Positions 8,839 through 16,758 of a DNA stretch of 64,000 nucleotides are shown piece after piece (position 1 is the first letter of the stretch; each line of letters opens with the position of its first letter). The translations under genes were made by a program, and so were the position numbers. The notes under the pieces are model-generated. The model saw only the letters and a program-made list of their open reading frames with translations, searched no databases and had not been told where the DNA came from. The stretch is from VFMC01 sp050248155 (GTDB lineage: Bacteria > Actinomycetota > Acidimicrobiia > Acidimicrobiales > Ilumatobacteraceae). The stretch lies in NCBI GenBank assembly GCA_050248155.1, contig JBFWSW010000001.1, forward strand, positions 124,001-188,000, written 5' to 3'.

Positions 8839-9495
8839 TCAGCGTCGCCAGAAGAGGTGGTGGGTGATGCCGCTCGGGCTGGGGATCCGTTCGTGGTGGA
8901 AGCGGTCGAGCAGCTCGTCGGGCGAGTCCCACAGCTTGCCGCCTCGGCCGAGCTCGAGCGGCGCGACGGCGACGTGCATGGTGTCGACGAGGTCTGCGTC
9001 GAGGAACTCTCGGACGGTGGACACACCACCGCCGAGGCGCACGTCCTTGCCCTGAGCGGCGGCCTTGGCCTGCCGGAGTGCGTCGGCCGGCTCGGCGTCG
9101 AGGAAGTGGAAGGTGGTGTCCGACAACGAGTACGTGGGCCGGACGTGGTGGGTGAGCACGAACACCGGCGTGTGGAACGGCGGTGTGTCGCCCCACCAGC
9201 CTGTCCACTCGAGGTCCGTCCACGGGCCTTTCTGGGGGCCGAACTTGCCGCGTCCCATGATCTCGGCGCCGATGTTGTTGGTGAAGTCGCGGGTGAAGTA
9301 GTCGTCGAGGCCGCGCGTGCCGCCCGGGTCGGTGCGGTTCGGCCAGCTCGCGGTGGCACCCGCCCACGACGCCAATGCCGACGGGTCGGCGTGGCCGAAG
9401 GGCCGCTCGATGCTCTGTCCCTCGCCGGTGCCGAAGCCGTCGGTCGAGAGCATGAAGTTCTGCACCCGCAGGAGCTGTTCGGTCGGGCGGCTCAT
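8839..9495 (-). CDS. RibD C-terminal / DHFR-like protein in ArsR operon
   Basis: 218-residue member of the RibD-C/DHFR-like family. It opens RVQNFMLSTDGFGTGEGQSIERPFG, has MGRGKFGPQKGPW in the middle and VRLGGGVSTVREFLDADLVDTMHVAVAPLELGRG near the end, in the layout of this NADPH-binding fold. Substrate unknown. It is the third gene of an operon with an ArsR regulator and an SRPBCC protein; its ATG at 9495 overlaps the stop of the SRPBCC gene (ATGA). ArsR, SRPBCC and DHFR-like genes often travel together. Confidence 0.85.
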   Translation of the reverse strand: MSRPTEQLLRVQNFMLSTDGFGTGEGQSIERPFGHADPSALASWAGATASWPNRTDPGGTRGLDDYFTRDFTNNIGAEIMGRGKFGPQKGPWTDLEWTGWWGDTPPFHTPVFVLTHHVRPTYSLSDTTFHFLDAEPADALRQAKAAAQGKDVRLGGGVSTVREFLDADLVDTMHVAVAPLELGRGGKLWDSPDELLDRFHHERIPSPSGITHHLFWRR

Positions 9496-10031
9496 GATGC
9501 GTCCGCCGGGGAAGCGAGGCCGAGGCTTGCGTAGTGGGCCCGAGCCACGGCGAAGGCGTCCCAGTCCCACGCCGTCGGCCGGCCGGCGAGGCAGGGCTCG
9601 AGCCGCGCGAGCGACGTGAACAGACCGACGAGGTAGCAGTTGTCGATCGCCTCCTGGACATCGGGGACGATGTGGCTGAGCCGCAGGATGCAGCCGGTGT
9701 CGGCAGCTTCGAGCTCCCAGCGCATGCTCGAACCGGGCGCCGGATGGGTGTGCTCGAAGACGCGCGGCGGTTCGATGCGCAGGATCGTGCAGGTCATCCG
9801 CACCGCCTCGCCGTCCGCCGTTCCCGCGAACACCATCTCGCCACCCTCGCGCAGGTCGACCGTGATGTCGGCGTCGAACGGGAGCCACCAGTCGGCGAGC
9901 CGTTCGGGCGTCGTGATGGCGTCCCACACGTCGTGGACGTCGAACGCCAGGTGTCGCTCGAAGCGGATGATGCCGCCGTCGGCGGTGCGTTCGAGCACCC
10001 CGTCGTAGCGGGTGGTGAGGTCGTCGGTCAT
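9492..10031 (-). CDS. SRPBCC (AHSA1/START-like) domain protein
   Basis: 179-residue SRPBCC-fold protein. The N-terminal part carries the AHSA1 pattern: IRFERHLAFDVHDVWDAITTPERLADWWLPF, then DLREGGEMVF. The fold makes a hydrophobic cavity for small lipophilic ligands. The last 40 residues (LVGLFTSLARLEPCLAGRP) follow the extended form often paired with ArsR regulators. The ATG at 10031 overlaps the regulator stop by four bases. Ligand unknown. Confidence 0.85.
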   Translation of the reverse strand: MTDDLTTRYDGVLERTADGGIIRFERHLAFDVHDVWDAITTPERLADWWLPFDADITVDLREGGEMVFAGTADGEAVRMTCTILRIEPPRVFEHTHPAPGSSMRWELEAADTGCILRLSHIVPDVQEAIDNCYLVGLFTSLARLEPCLAGRPTAWDWDAFAVARAHYASLGLASPADAS

Positions 10032-10381
10032 CGGGATCGCTCCTTCGGGGGGATCGGACGGGCGGTTCGCTCGAGGTGGCGCTCGAGTGCATCGAGGCGG
10101 CTCGCCAGCTCGGCGCGGTATGGCTCGAGCCACTCGTCGAGCTCACGAAGGGGCTCGGCACGCAAGCGGTAGAGCCGGCGTTGAGCATCACGGCGGACCT
10201 CGACGAGGCCCGCATCGCGCAGCACCTTCAGGTGCCGGGACACGCCCGGCTGGTGCATGCCGACGGCGTCGACGAGCTCGGTCACCGAGCACTCACCGAG
10301 GCGCACGGCGTCGAGGATGCGACGGCGAGTCGGTTCGGCGATCACCTCGAGGATGGCGAGCTCGTCGGGCACTCGGTCCAT
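10028..10381 (-). CDS. ArsR-family transcriptional regulator
   Basis: 117-residue winged-helix repressor of the ArsR type. The DNA-binding core covers about residues 8-75, with PTRRRILDAVRLGECSVTELV and the recognition helix GVSRHLKVLRDAGLV. I see no metal-binding cysteine pair, so it probably senses something other than a thiol-bound metal. It is the first gene of the operon with the SRPBCC and DHFR-like genes. A perfect 7-base inverted repeat covers its start codon and ribosome site, suggesting autoregulation. Confidence 0.85.
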   Translation of the reverse strand: MDRVPDELAILEVIAEPTRRRILDAVRLGECSVTELVDAVGMHQPGVSRHLKVLRDAGLVEVRRDAQRRLYRLRAEPLRELDEWLEPYRAELASRLDALERHLERTARPIPPKERSR

Positions 10382-10399
10382 ATACGTCACCTCGTATAT
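10380..10399. promoter_or_regulatory. Palindromic operator over the ArsR start
   Basis: Arms ATATACG and CGTATAT are perfectly inverted around a 6-base spacer. On the minus strand the site includes the first bases of the ATG (10381) and the GAGGTG ribosome site. A TATATA block just upstream could be the -10. A bound ArsR dimer would block both transcription start and translation. Function inferred. Confidence 0.6.
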
Positions 10400-10431
10400 A
10401 TGTGCAAGCGGATGTGCACCCGAGCTCGTCG

Positions 10432-12843
10432 TCAACTCCAGTACCCGTTGATGTCGGCGATGAGGTCGGTGCCGGTCTGGGTGAACAGGCAGACCTTGCC
10501 GTCGGTGCCGATCTTGACCATGGCGAGGTTCGACGAGGTCCCACCAGCACGCAGGTTCAGGTTGGATGCGTTGGGTCGTGGCGCACCGCACGGCCAGACG
10601 GTGACGAACCCGTCCGCACTCGCATCCGTACCGGTGACGTTCAGCGTGACCGCCGACGCGAACGACGGGACCTTCGACGTGCCCACCCCGGTCACCTGCA
10701 ACTCGACGACCTGACCAGCAGCAGGCTTGGACCCGGCGTAACCGATCGGTCCCGGCGACCGGGTGTCGAGCACACGGTCCGGCACGACGCTGACGTAGCG
10801 CGAACCGCTCACCATGTAGCCACTGAGATCGGCGACGAAATGCGTGCCGCTCTGCGTGAACAGACACGAAGCCCCCGCCCCGAGCCCACTGACGACGAGG
10901 TTCGGGATCGTCGAGCCGGCAGTGAGGTTGAGGTTCGACGCGTTCGGCCGGGCAGTCCCACACGGCCACACCGTCACGAACCCATCCGCCGTCGCCTCCA
11001 CACCGGTGACGTTCAACACCACAGCCGTCGCCTGCGCCGGTACGACCGTCCCGAGGCCGAGGGTGAGCTCCTGGCCGACCCCGGGCTTCGGTCCGCTGAA
11101 GCCGACCTGACCCTCCGGCCGCGTTTCCAGTACTCGTTGCGGCACGACCGGCACGAACCGCGAACCTGCCGGCATGTAACCGCTCACATCGGCGATCAGA
11201 TGCGTCCCACTCTGGGTGAACAAGCACACCTTGCCACCCGCACCCAGCTTGACGATCACCAGGTTCGGCGAGGTCGCGTTCGCCGTCAGATTCAGGTTCG
11301 ACGCCGTCGGACGCGTCGCATCACACGGCCACACCGTGACGAACCCATCAGCGGTCGCCTCGGTGCCAGTGACGTTCAACACCACCGCCTTGGCATCCGC
11401 AGGCACGTTCGCCGCACCCACACCCGTCACCTGCAACTCGATCGACTGACCGACCACCGGCTTCGGCCCGCTGTAGCCCACCTGCTCGCGCGTGTCCAAC
11501 ACACGATCCGGCACCACCGGCACGAAATCCACCGGCTCCAGAAACGCGACCGCCTGGATCCGCGGGTTGTACACCTTCACCGAACCGGGCCCGGCGACCC
11601 GACGGACGTGGAACGAGAACGTGTGCGTCCCCGCCGCGACATCCACCACCTGCTCCACCAGCACCGGCTCGTCGTTGCCGTCACCACCGTCCTGGAACGT
11701 GCTCACCTGCCGCTCCTCCACCTGCAGGGTGTGCACCTGGCCATCGACCCCCGTCGCGAACGCTGCCGTGAAGTCCGTGCCACCCGTACCGGTGCCGACC
11801 GAACCACCCGCAGTGATCACCACCCGAGCCGGTGCCGGCGTCGTCAACGTGCACGACACCGACACGACGAAGCTCGACGACACCGTCTCGGTGCCATCGT
11901 CCGCCTGCGCGCATGCGACGTGCTCCCGGCTCTCGTCAGGAACGAAGAACGCACGGATCCTCAGGTTCACCGGCTGGAAGTCTCCGGAGCCACCGAGCCG
12001 CGCCGCGTGCATCTCGACCGTGTGCGTCCCGGCACCGACCGGGTACGACCCTTGTACGGCCACCGATCGGTACGTCGCAGGGATGGGATCGTCGATCGGG
12101 CGGACGTTGACCCAGCGGGTGCTGAAGTCGTCGCGGACCGAGTCGACCCCGAGCTGGTACGCGGCTTCGAACGCGCCGTCCAGCCAGACAGCCTCGGTCG
12201 AGCCGAGCACGACCAGCGTCCCCGATCGCGAGGCGGTGAGCTCGCACGACACGATCGGGGTGAACGCAGTCGACGAGATCGGCGGTCCGTAGTCCACGTA
12301 ACGGCCGCATGTCACCATCTCGTTGTCCTCGGGGACGACGACCACGTTCAACGCAGCCGCGCTGACACTGGCGGGTCCGGGCCCAGTCAGGCGGAGGATG
12401 CGGACTTCGATGACATGTGTGCCGGGCTCGAGGTCGACGGCGGATTGCATCGAGAGGTTGTGATGTGTTTCAGGGTTCGCGTGGACGAAGACGTTCTCTC
12501 CGAGGAACTCGTCGTCGACCCAGAAGCCGAACCCCGCCACGCTGCTCGGCGTGGCGCCAGACCTTCCCACGTCGCCGGTTGCCGAGAGATACGCCGTCCC
12601 TGGCGCCGTCATCGTCACGCTGCACCGCACCACCTCCAACGGTTGGCCCTGCGAGGTGCTGATCTGGCCGTCGAGCTCGACGCTGCACGTCCGTTCGCTC
12701 AACGGCACGGACACGTGGGAACGAAGCGGGCTGGCCTGCGGTGCGTGAGCGCCCGCTGTCGACGGTGACGTCGCGGCGGCGAGCGACAGAACGACGGCAG
12801 CGACACCGAGTCGCTGCATCCTGGTTCGGCGCGGTCGTCCCAT
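10432..12843 (-). CDS. Large secreted protein with three DTR/GYM repeat domains
   Basis: 803-residue exported protein. A signal peptide lies at about residues 9-32 (hydrophobic AAVVLSLAAATS, then AGAHA). Residues 33-439 form several beta-rich units with scattered cysteines and no family I recognise. Residues 440-803 are three tandem copies, about 120 residues each, of the domain also found at 7258 and 13934. Each has VVP-RVLDTR or LETR, LNVTG, DGFVTVWPC, ASNLNL, a second cysteine in CLFTQ-GT, and DxxGYM/W. The paired cysteines probably form a disulfide. An extracellular or cell-wall role is likely; function unknown. An alternative start is the ATG at 12819. Confidence 0.75.
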   Translation of the reverse strand: MGRPRRTRMQRLGVAAVVLSLAAATSPSTAGAHAPQASPLRSHVSVPLSERTCSVELDGQISTSQGQPLEVVRCSVTMTAPGTAYLSATGDVGRSGATPSSVAGFGFWVDDEFLGENVFVHANPETHHNLSMQSAVDLEPGTHVIEVRILRLTGPGPASVSAAALNVVVVPEDNEMVTCGRYVDYGPPISSTAFTPIVSCELTASRSGTLVVLGSTEAVWLDGAFEAAYQLGVDSVRDDFSTRWVNVRPIDDPIPATYRSVAVQGSYPVGAGTHTVEMHAARLGGSGDFQPVNLRIRAFFVPDESREHVACAQADDGTETVSSSFVVSVSCTLTTPAPARVVITAGGSVGTGTGGTDFTAAFATGVDGQVHTLQVEERQVSTFQDGGDGNDEPVLVEQVVDVAAGTHTFSFHVRRVAGPGSVKVYNPRIQAVAFLEPVDFVPVVPDRVLDTREQVGYSGPKPVVGQSIELQVTGVGAANVPADAKAVVLNVTGTEATADGFVTVWPCDATRPTASNLNLTANATSPNLVIVKLGAGGKVCLFTQSGTHLIADVSGYMPAGSRFVPVVPQRVLETRPEGQVGFSGPKPGVGQELTLGLGTVVPAQATAVVLNVTGVEATADGFVTVWPCGTARPNASNLNLTAGSTIPNLVVSGLGAGASCLFTQSGTHFVADLSGYMVSGSRYVSVVPDRVLDTRSPGPIGYAGSKPAAGQVVELQVTGVGTSKVPSFASAVTLNVTGTDASADGFVTVWPCGAPRPNASNLNLRAGGTSSNLAMVKIGTDGKVCLFTQTGTDLIADINGYWS

Positions 12844-12952
12844 GTCGGCTGCCCCTCCACTGCGGTGCGAACTTCATGCGAGGTCGACCGGCGAGCCTAC
12901 GCCATCCGATGAGACCGATTTTCGGGACACGCGAGGAGAGGAGTCGCCCTTG

Positions 12953-12976
12953 ACATACAACCGATCGGTTGTATGT
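12953..12976. promoter_or_regulatory. 24-bp perfect palindrome and promoter of second ArsR gene
   Basis: The 12-base arm ACATACAACCGA is followed directly by its reverse complement. A -35 TTGACA (12950-12955) overlaps its left end and a TATGTT -10 (12972-12977) its right end, with 16 bases between. Transcription should begin at or next to the ATG at 12984, giving a leaderless mRNA. A dimeric repressor here would cover the whole promoter. Confidence 0.75.
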
Positions 12977-12983
12977 TGGTCGC

Positions 12984-13343
12984 ATGCCCGTCCCCGCCCC
13001 GGCCGCCGTCGATCTCGACACGGACGAGGCGCGGGCCGATGCGCTGTTCCATGCGCTGGCCGATCGGACGCGTCGCGACATCATGCGGCGAGTCCTGACC
13101 GGGGAGCACTCCGTCTCGGCGATCGCGGCGAGCTACGACATGTCGTTCGCCGCGGTCCAGAAGCATGTCGCCGTGCTCGAACGTGCGGGCTTGCTGAGCA
13201 AGCGTCGCAGCGGTCGCGAGCAACTCGCGCACGGTGAGGTGCACGCCGTGCGCTCGGTCGCCTCGATGCTCGCCGAGCTCGAAGACCTCTGGCGCGGACG
13301 CATCGCGCGCATCGACGACCTCATCGCGCACGATCCCCGATAA
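12984..13343 (+). CDS. ArsR-family transcriptional regulator
   Basis: 119-residue ArsR-type winged-helix regulator: DALFHALADRTRRDIMRRVL, then the recognition helix SFAAVQKHVAVLERAGLLSKRR. The SFAAVQKHV form is typical of the subgroup next to SRPBCC genes. No metal-binding cysteines are present. I start at the ATG at 12984 because the -10 ends seven bases before it; a TTG five codons upstream would lie inside the operator. An SRPBCC gene follows after 17 bases and is the likely target along with the regulator itself. Confidence 0.85.
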   Translation: MPVPAPAAVDLDTDEARADALFHALADRTRRDIMRRVLTGEHSVSAIAASYDMSFAAVQKHVAVLERAGLLSKRRSGREQLAHGEVHAVRSVASMLAELEDLWRGRIARIDDLIAHDPR

Positions 13344-13360
13344 CAGCAGGAGCCACCGAA

Positions 13361-13849
13361 ATGCCCGTCACCGACGTCGCCCACGACCTCGACACCCGCA
13401 CGCTCACCATCACCGCGGAGTTCGCCGCCCCCGTCGAGCGCATCTGGCAGGTCTACACCGACCCCCGGCAGCTCGAGCAGGTCTTCGGGCCTCCGGGCTA
13501 CCCGGCAACCTTCGTCGAGCACGACCTGCGTGCCGGTGGCCGCGCTCACTACTTCATGACCTCTCCAGAGGGCGAGAAGTACTACGGCTGGTGGAAGGTG
13601 ACGGCCGTCGACGCCCCTCGCAGCTTCGAGTTCGACGACGGCTTCGCGGCCGACGACAGCTTCGCCCCGATCGAGGACATGCCCGTGTCGAGGAACGTCT
13701 ACTCGTTCGAGGCGTTCAGCGGCGGCACACGCGCCACGTTCGTCGCGACGTACGACTCTCCCGAAGCGCTGCAGAAGGTGCTCGACATGGGTGTCGTCGA
13801 CGGCGCCTCCACCGCGATCGGACAGATCGACACCCTCGTCGCCGCCTGA
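13361..13849 (+). CDS. SRPBCC (AHSA1) domain protein
   Basis: 162-residue SRPBCC-fold protein with the AHSA1 opening ITAEFAAPVERIWQVYTDPRQLEQVFGPPGYPATF, a central DLRAGGRAHYFMTSPEGEKYYGWW and a long C-terminal helix starting EALQKVLDMGVVDG. It probably binds a small hydrophobic ligand. It forms a two-gene cassette with the ArsR regulator 17 bases upstream, with a GCAGGAG ribosome site before the ATG. This is the second ArsR-SRPBCC pair within 3 kb, but the two SRPBCC proteins differ in length and sequence, so this is not a simple recent duplication. Confidence 0.85.
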   Translation: MPVTDVAHDLDTRTLTITAEFAAPVERIWQVYTDPRQLEQVFGPPGYPATFVEHDLRAGGRAHYFMTSPEGEKYYGWWKVTAVDAPRSFEFDDGFAADDSFAPIEDMPVSRNVYSFEAFSGGTRATFVATYDSPEALQKVLDMGVVDGASTAIGQIDTLVAA

Positions 13850-13933
13850 CCGGGACACGCCGTCGACGTTGGCATCCATCCTCAGTTCCGCTGCTCCAAT
13901 TAGTGTCCGCCCGAACCTGACGAAAGGACGACG

Positions 13934-14842
13934 ATGGGGCGCGAGAGGTTGGGACGAGTCCGCTGGGCAGCGATCGGGGCGGCGGTCGCGGTCAGCATCG
14001 GCGGAGGCGGACTTGCCATCGGCCATGCAGCTGTCAGCTCGGGGGAGCGGTCGACGTTCGTGTCGATCACTCCGTGCCGCATCTTCGACACGCGTCCCGA
14101 CACTCAGGTGGGCCCACGGGGCACTCCACTCGCACCGAACGAGACGTACACGCAGACGGTGCGCGGGACGAACGGCAGCTGCACGATCCCGACCGATGCG
14201 GTGGCAGTCGCGATGAACGTCACGGCGGTCAACGGGACGTCGGGGAGCTTCCTCACGATCTGGCCGTCAGACGTCGATCCGAGGCCGAACGCATCGTCGC
14301 TCAACTGGCAACCCGGACAACCGGCGACGCCCAACAAGGTCGACGTCCGACTCTCGGCCGACGGCAACATCAACTTGTACAACCTGTCCGGCAGCGTCGA
14401 CGTGCTCGCCGATGTCGTTGGCTACTACGCCGACCACAACCACGACGACCGGTACCTCACGAAGAACGGGTCTGTCGTGATCGGTCATCCGGCGTTCGTC
14501 GCTCAAAGCGGGACGAACCTCATCAACGGGTGCGTCTCGACAACGGCGGGCAGCACGCTCGAGGCCTCGATCCCCCTGCCGGTTGGTGTGACCGTCACGG
14601 GCTTCCACGCGCTGGTGGTCGACGGCGTGGCCAACGACCTCACGGTCACCCTGTACAGGACGACCGACTTCGTCACCGCGATCGCCGCAACGTCCACATC
14701 CGGCGCGCCGGGTCTGACGACGATCGAGGCGGCTGCAGCGACACCCGAGCGCGTGGACACGGGCGAGTACTTCTTCGCCCGCTTCGTCAACCCGGCTGCG
14801 AGCCATGCCATCTGCGGGATGGAGATCTTCTACACCAGCTGA
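13934..14842 (+). CDS. Secreted protein with one DTR/GYY domain
   Basis: 302-residue exported protein. An N-terminal hydrophobic segment at about residues 10-32 is a signal peptide or anchor. Residues 38-165 form the same domain as the genes at 7258 and 10432: FVSITPCRIFDTRPD, VAMNVTAVNGTSGSFLTIWPSD, ASSLNW, VLADVVGYY. A short bridge DHNHDDRYLTK follows, a motif common in phage-tail and surface proteins, then a 125-residue beta-rich C-terminal domain with two cysteines. A GAAAGGA ribosome site precedes the ATG. Probably extracellular; function unknown. Confidence 0.7.
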   Translation: MGRERLGRVRWAAIGAAVAVSIGGGGLAIGHAAVSSGERSTFVSITPCRIFDTRPDTQVGPRGTPLAPNETYTQTVRGTNGSCTIPTDAVAVAMNVTAVNGTSGSFLTIWPSDVDPRPNASSLNWQPGQPATPNKVDVRLSADGNINLYNLSGSVDVLADVVGYYADHNHDDRYLTKNGSVVIGHPAFVAQSGTNLINGCVSTTAGSTLEASIPLPVGVTVTGFHALVVDGVANDLTVTLYRTTDFVTAIAATSTSGAPGLTTIEAAAATPERVDTGEYFFARFVNPAASHAICGMEIFYTS

Positions 14843-14851
14843 TCGTCAGCC

Positions 14852-14873
14852 CCCACGCAGCTCTCAGCGTGGG
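14852..14873. terminator. Hairpin between convergent genes
   Basis: Arms CCCACGC and GCGTGGG around an 8-base loop, nine bases past the secreted-protein gene and 30 bases from the end of the kinase gene on the other strand. Probably a shared terminator; no T-tract. Confidence 0.45.
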
Positions 14874-14902
14874 CAGTCACGGCTCGGCACCAAGGCCGTC
14901 CC

Positions 14903-15781
14903 TCACGCGCTCGGGGCGCACACGTGCAGCGACCGCGGCACGACTTCGAACTCCAGGCGGTCGGTGGTGCCCTTCACGCCGCCGTCGAGTTCGAACCGGT
15001 GCTCCGACTTCGTCTTCACGGTCACTCGCCGCGCTGTCCACAGCTGCGCGTGCCCGTTCAGTTGCTGGCGATGCCGCACAGCACTGAACAACAGGTTCGC
15101 CCAATCTCGAAGCCCACTGGCGGTGAGGACCGCGACGTCGAGGACGCCGTCCTCGGGCGAGGAATCCGGGAAGGCTTCGAGTCCGCCCTTCAGCGTCCCG
15201 ATGTTCCCGACGAGGATGCAGCTCGCTGCCCCTTCGAACACCGGCTCGTCATCGATCTCGACCGACATGTCGAAGGGGGTGCGCTCGTGTGCAGCCTTCG
15301 CACTGGCCCGGAGGTAGCTGAGCATGCCGAGCCGTTCCTTGTGATCGTCGGCGTCGTCGATCATCGCTGCGTCGAAGCCGGCACCCGCCATGACGTTGAA
15401 GGTGAGGTCGTTGCAGCGCCCGGTGTCGATCGTTCGTCGAGCACCACGAGCGATCAGGTCGGCCACCTCGTCGGGCTTGTTACCGATCGACATGGCACTC
15501 GCGAACAGGTTCGCGGTCCCCGCGGGCAGCACCGCCAAGGCTGTGTCGGTCCCCACGAGCGCCTGCGCCGCGGCGCGGACGGTCCCGTCGCCGCCGCAGG
15601 CAACGACGACGTCCGCGCCGTGCTTCCGCGCCTTCTTCGCGGCCTTGGCCGCCGCGGACCCCTTCGAGATCTCGCGGCACTCGATCGAGGTGATGCCGGC
15701 GCCGCGCAGTGCCTGCCGCAGATCGTGCACCTGCCGGGCGGACACCTTCTTCGTATGGGCCACGATCGAGACGCGCATCAT
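14903..15781 (-). CDS. Diacylglycerol kinase-like lipid kinase
   Basis: 292-residue member of the DAGK catalytic-domain family (YegS/DgkB-like), which phosphorylates diacylglycerol or related lipids with ATP. The nucleotide loop VVACGGDGTVRAAAQAL (around residue 58) and LPAGTANLFA are clear, with a C-terminal domain carrying SPEDGVLDVAVL and FELDGGVKGTTDRLEF. It is the last gene of an operon with two PAP2 phosphatases and a YihY/BrkB membrane protein, so a membrane-lipid role is likely. The ATG at 15781 overlaps the upstream stop; a second ATG follows at once. Confidence 0.85.
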   Translation of the reverse strand: MMRVSIVAHTKKVSARQVHDLRQALRGAGITSIECREISKGSAAAKAAKKARKHGADVVVACGGDGTVRAAAQALVGTDTALAVLPAGTANLFASAMSIGNKPDEVADLIARGARRTIDTGRCNDLTFNVMAGAGFDAAMIDDADDHKERLGMLSYLRASAKAAHERTPFDMSVEIDDEPVFEGAASCILVGNIGTLKGGLEAFPDSSPEDGVLDVAVLTASGLRDWANLLFSAVRHRQQLNGHAQLWTARRVTVKTKSEHRFELDGGVKGTTDRLEFEVVPRSLHVCAPSA

Positions 15782-16758
15782 CGCCTCGGATGCAAGGCGG
15801 CTGTGCCATAGGGGATGACGACCGAGTCCGGATCGCTCTCGCGCGCCTTCGCTTCGTCGCGCGGTGCAGGAAGCCCCGCCCGGAACGACTCGAGCTGGGC
15901 GGCGAACGCGAGACCGAAGCAGACTGCGATCGAGCTCAGGTACGCCCACAGTGCGACACCCATGAACCCGGCGAGCGGCCCGTAGGTGTCGCCGAACCCC
16001 TTGCTGGCCGTGAGGTACAGCGCGAGCAGAGCCGAGACGATGATCACGCCGACGACCGAGATGAGCCCGCCGATCGTGAGCCACGACATCGAGGGCTGCC
16101 GGCGCTTCGGCGCAGTGCGGAACAGCTCGGCAACCGCACCGGTCAACAGCGCGACCCCGAGCGGCCAACGAGCGATCGACCAGACCGAGCCCCACGGCGA
16201 CTCGCCGGCCAGCCAGTCCCGACCGAGCCCGAGGACGAGGAAGCACAGCACCAGCAACGTGCCGGTGGTGAGCATCGCGACCGCCGCTCGGCCGTACTTC
16301 TGCATCGATGGCCGGTCGGCCTCGATGCCGTAGATCCGGTTCGCGGTCCGCTCCATCTGGCCGAAGCCGGTCACCCCGGAGACGAGGAACGCGGGCAGGG
16401 CGACGCTCAACGCCGACCATCCCGAGCTGCTCGATCCGGCTTGGCTGCCCTGTCCGAACGCTTCCCGGAACACGTCCGCGCTCGGTCCGGGTGCGAGCGA
16501 CTCCGTGGCGCTCACGATCGCGTCGGACAGGCTGCCCCAGCGGAGCAACGACGCCAGCGCCACCAGCGCGATCGTCCCAGGGATGATCGTGAGCACGACT
16601 TGGAACGCCAGTGCTCTGCAGTGGCTCAACCCGTCGGCGAACCGCAGCCGTGTCCAGCTGTCGCGCAGCAGCACGCCGACGTGGGCGGCGCGCAGCGCGT
16701 CGAACGCACGGTGACCTGTCAGGTGCGTTGTCTCTGGGACCGTGGTGGCAGTGCTCAT
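15778..16758 (-). CDS. YihY/virulence factor BrkB family membrane protein
   Basis: 326-residue integral membrane protein of the YihY/BrkB family with about six transmembrane helices. The family pattern is visible: SRALAF-like CRALAFQVVLTIIPGTIALVALA near residue 45, LFRTAPKRRQPSMSWLTIGGLI, then FGDTYGPLAGFMGVALWAYLSSIAVCFGLAF near the end. The family is not ribonuclease BN as once annotated; transport or lipid roles are proposed. The ATG at 16758 overlaps the stop of the upstream PAP2 gene. The downstream lipid kinase overlaps its stop. Confidence 0.85.
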   Translation of the reverse strand: MSTATTVPETTHLTGHRAFDALRAAHVGVLLRDSWTRLRFADGLSHCRALAFQVVLTIIPGTIALVALASLLRWGSLSDAIVSATESLAPGPSADVFREAFGQGSQAGSSSSGWSALSVALPAFLVSGVTGFGQMERTANRIYGIEADRPSMQKYGRAAVAMLTTGTLLVLCFLVLGLGRDWLAGESPWGSVWSIARWPLGVALLTGAVAELFRTAPKRRQPSMSWLTIGGLISVVGVIIVSALLALYLTASKGFGDTYGPLAGFMGVALWAYLSSIAVCFGLAFAAQLESFRAGLPAPRDEAKARESDPDSVVIPYGTAALHPRR

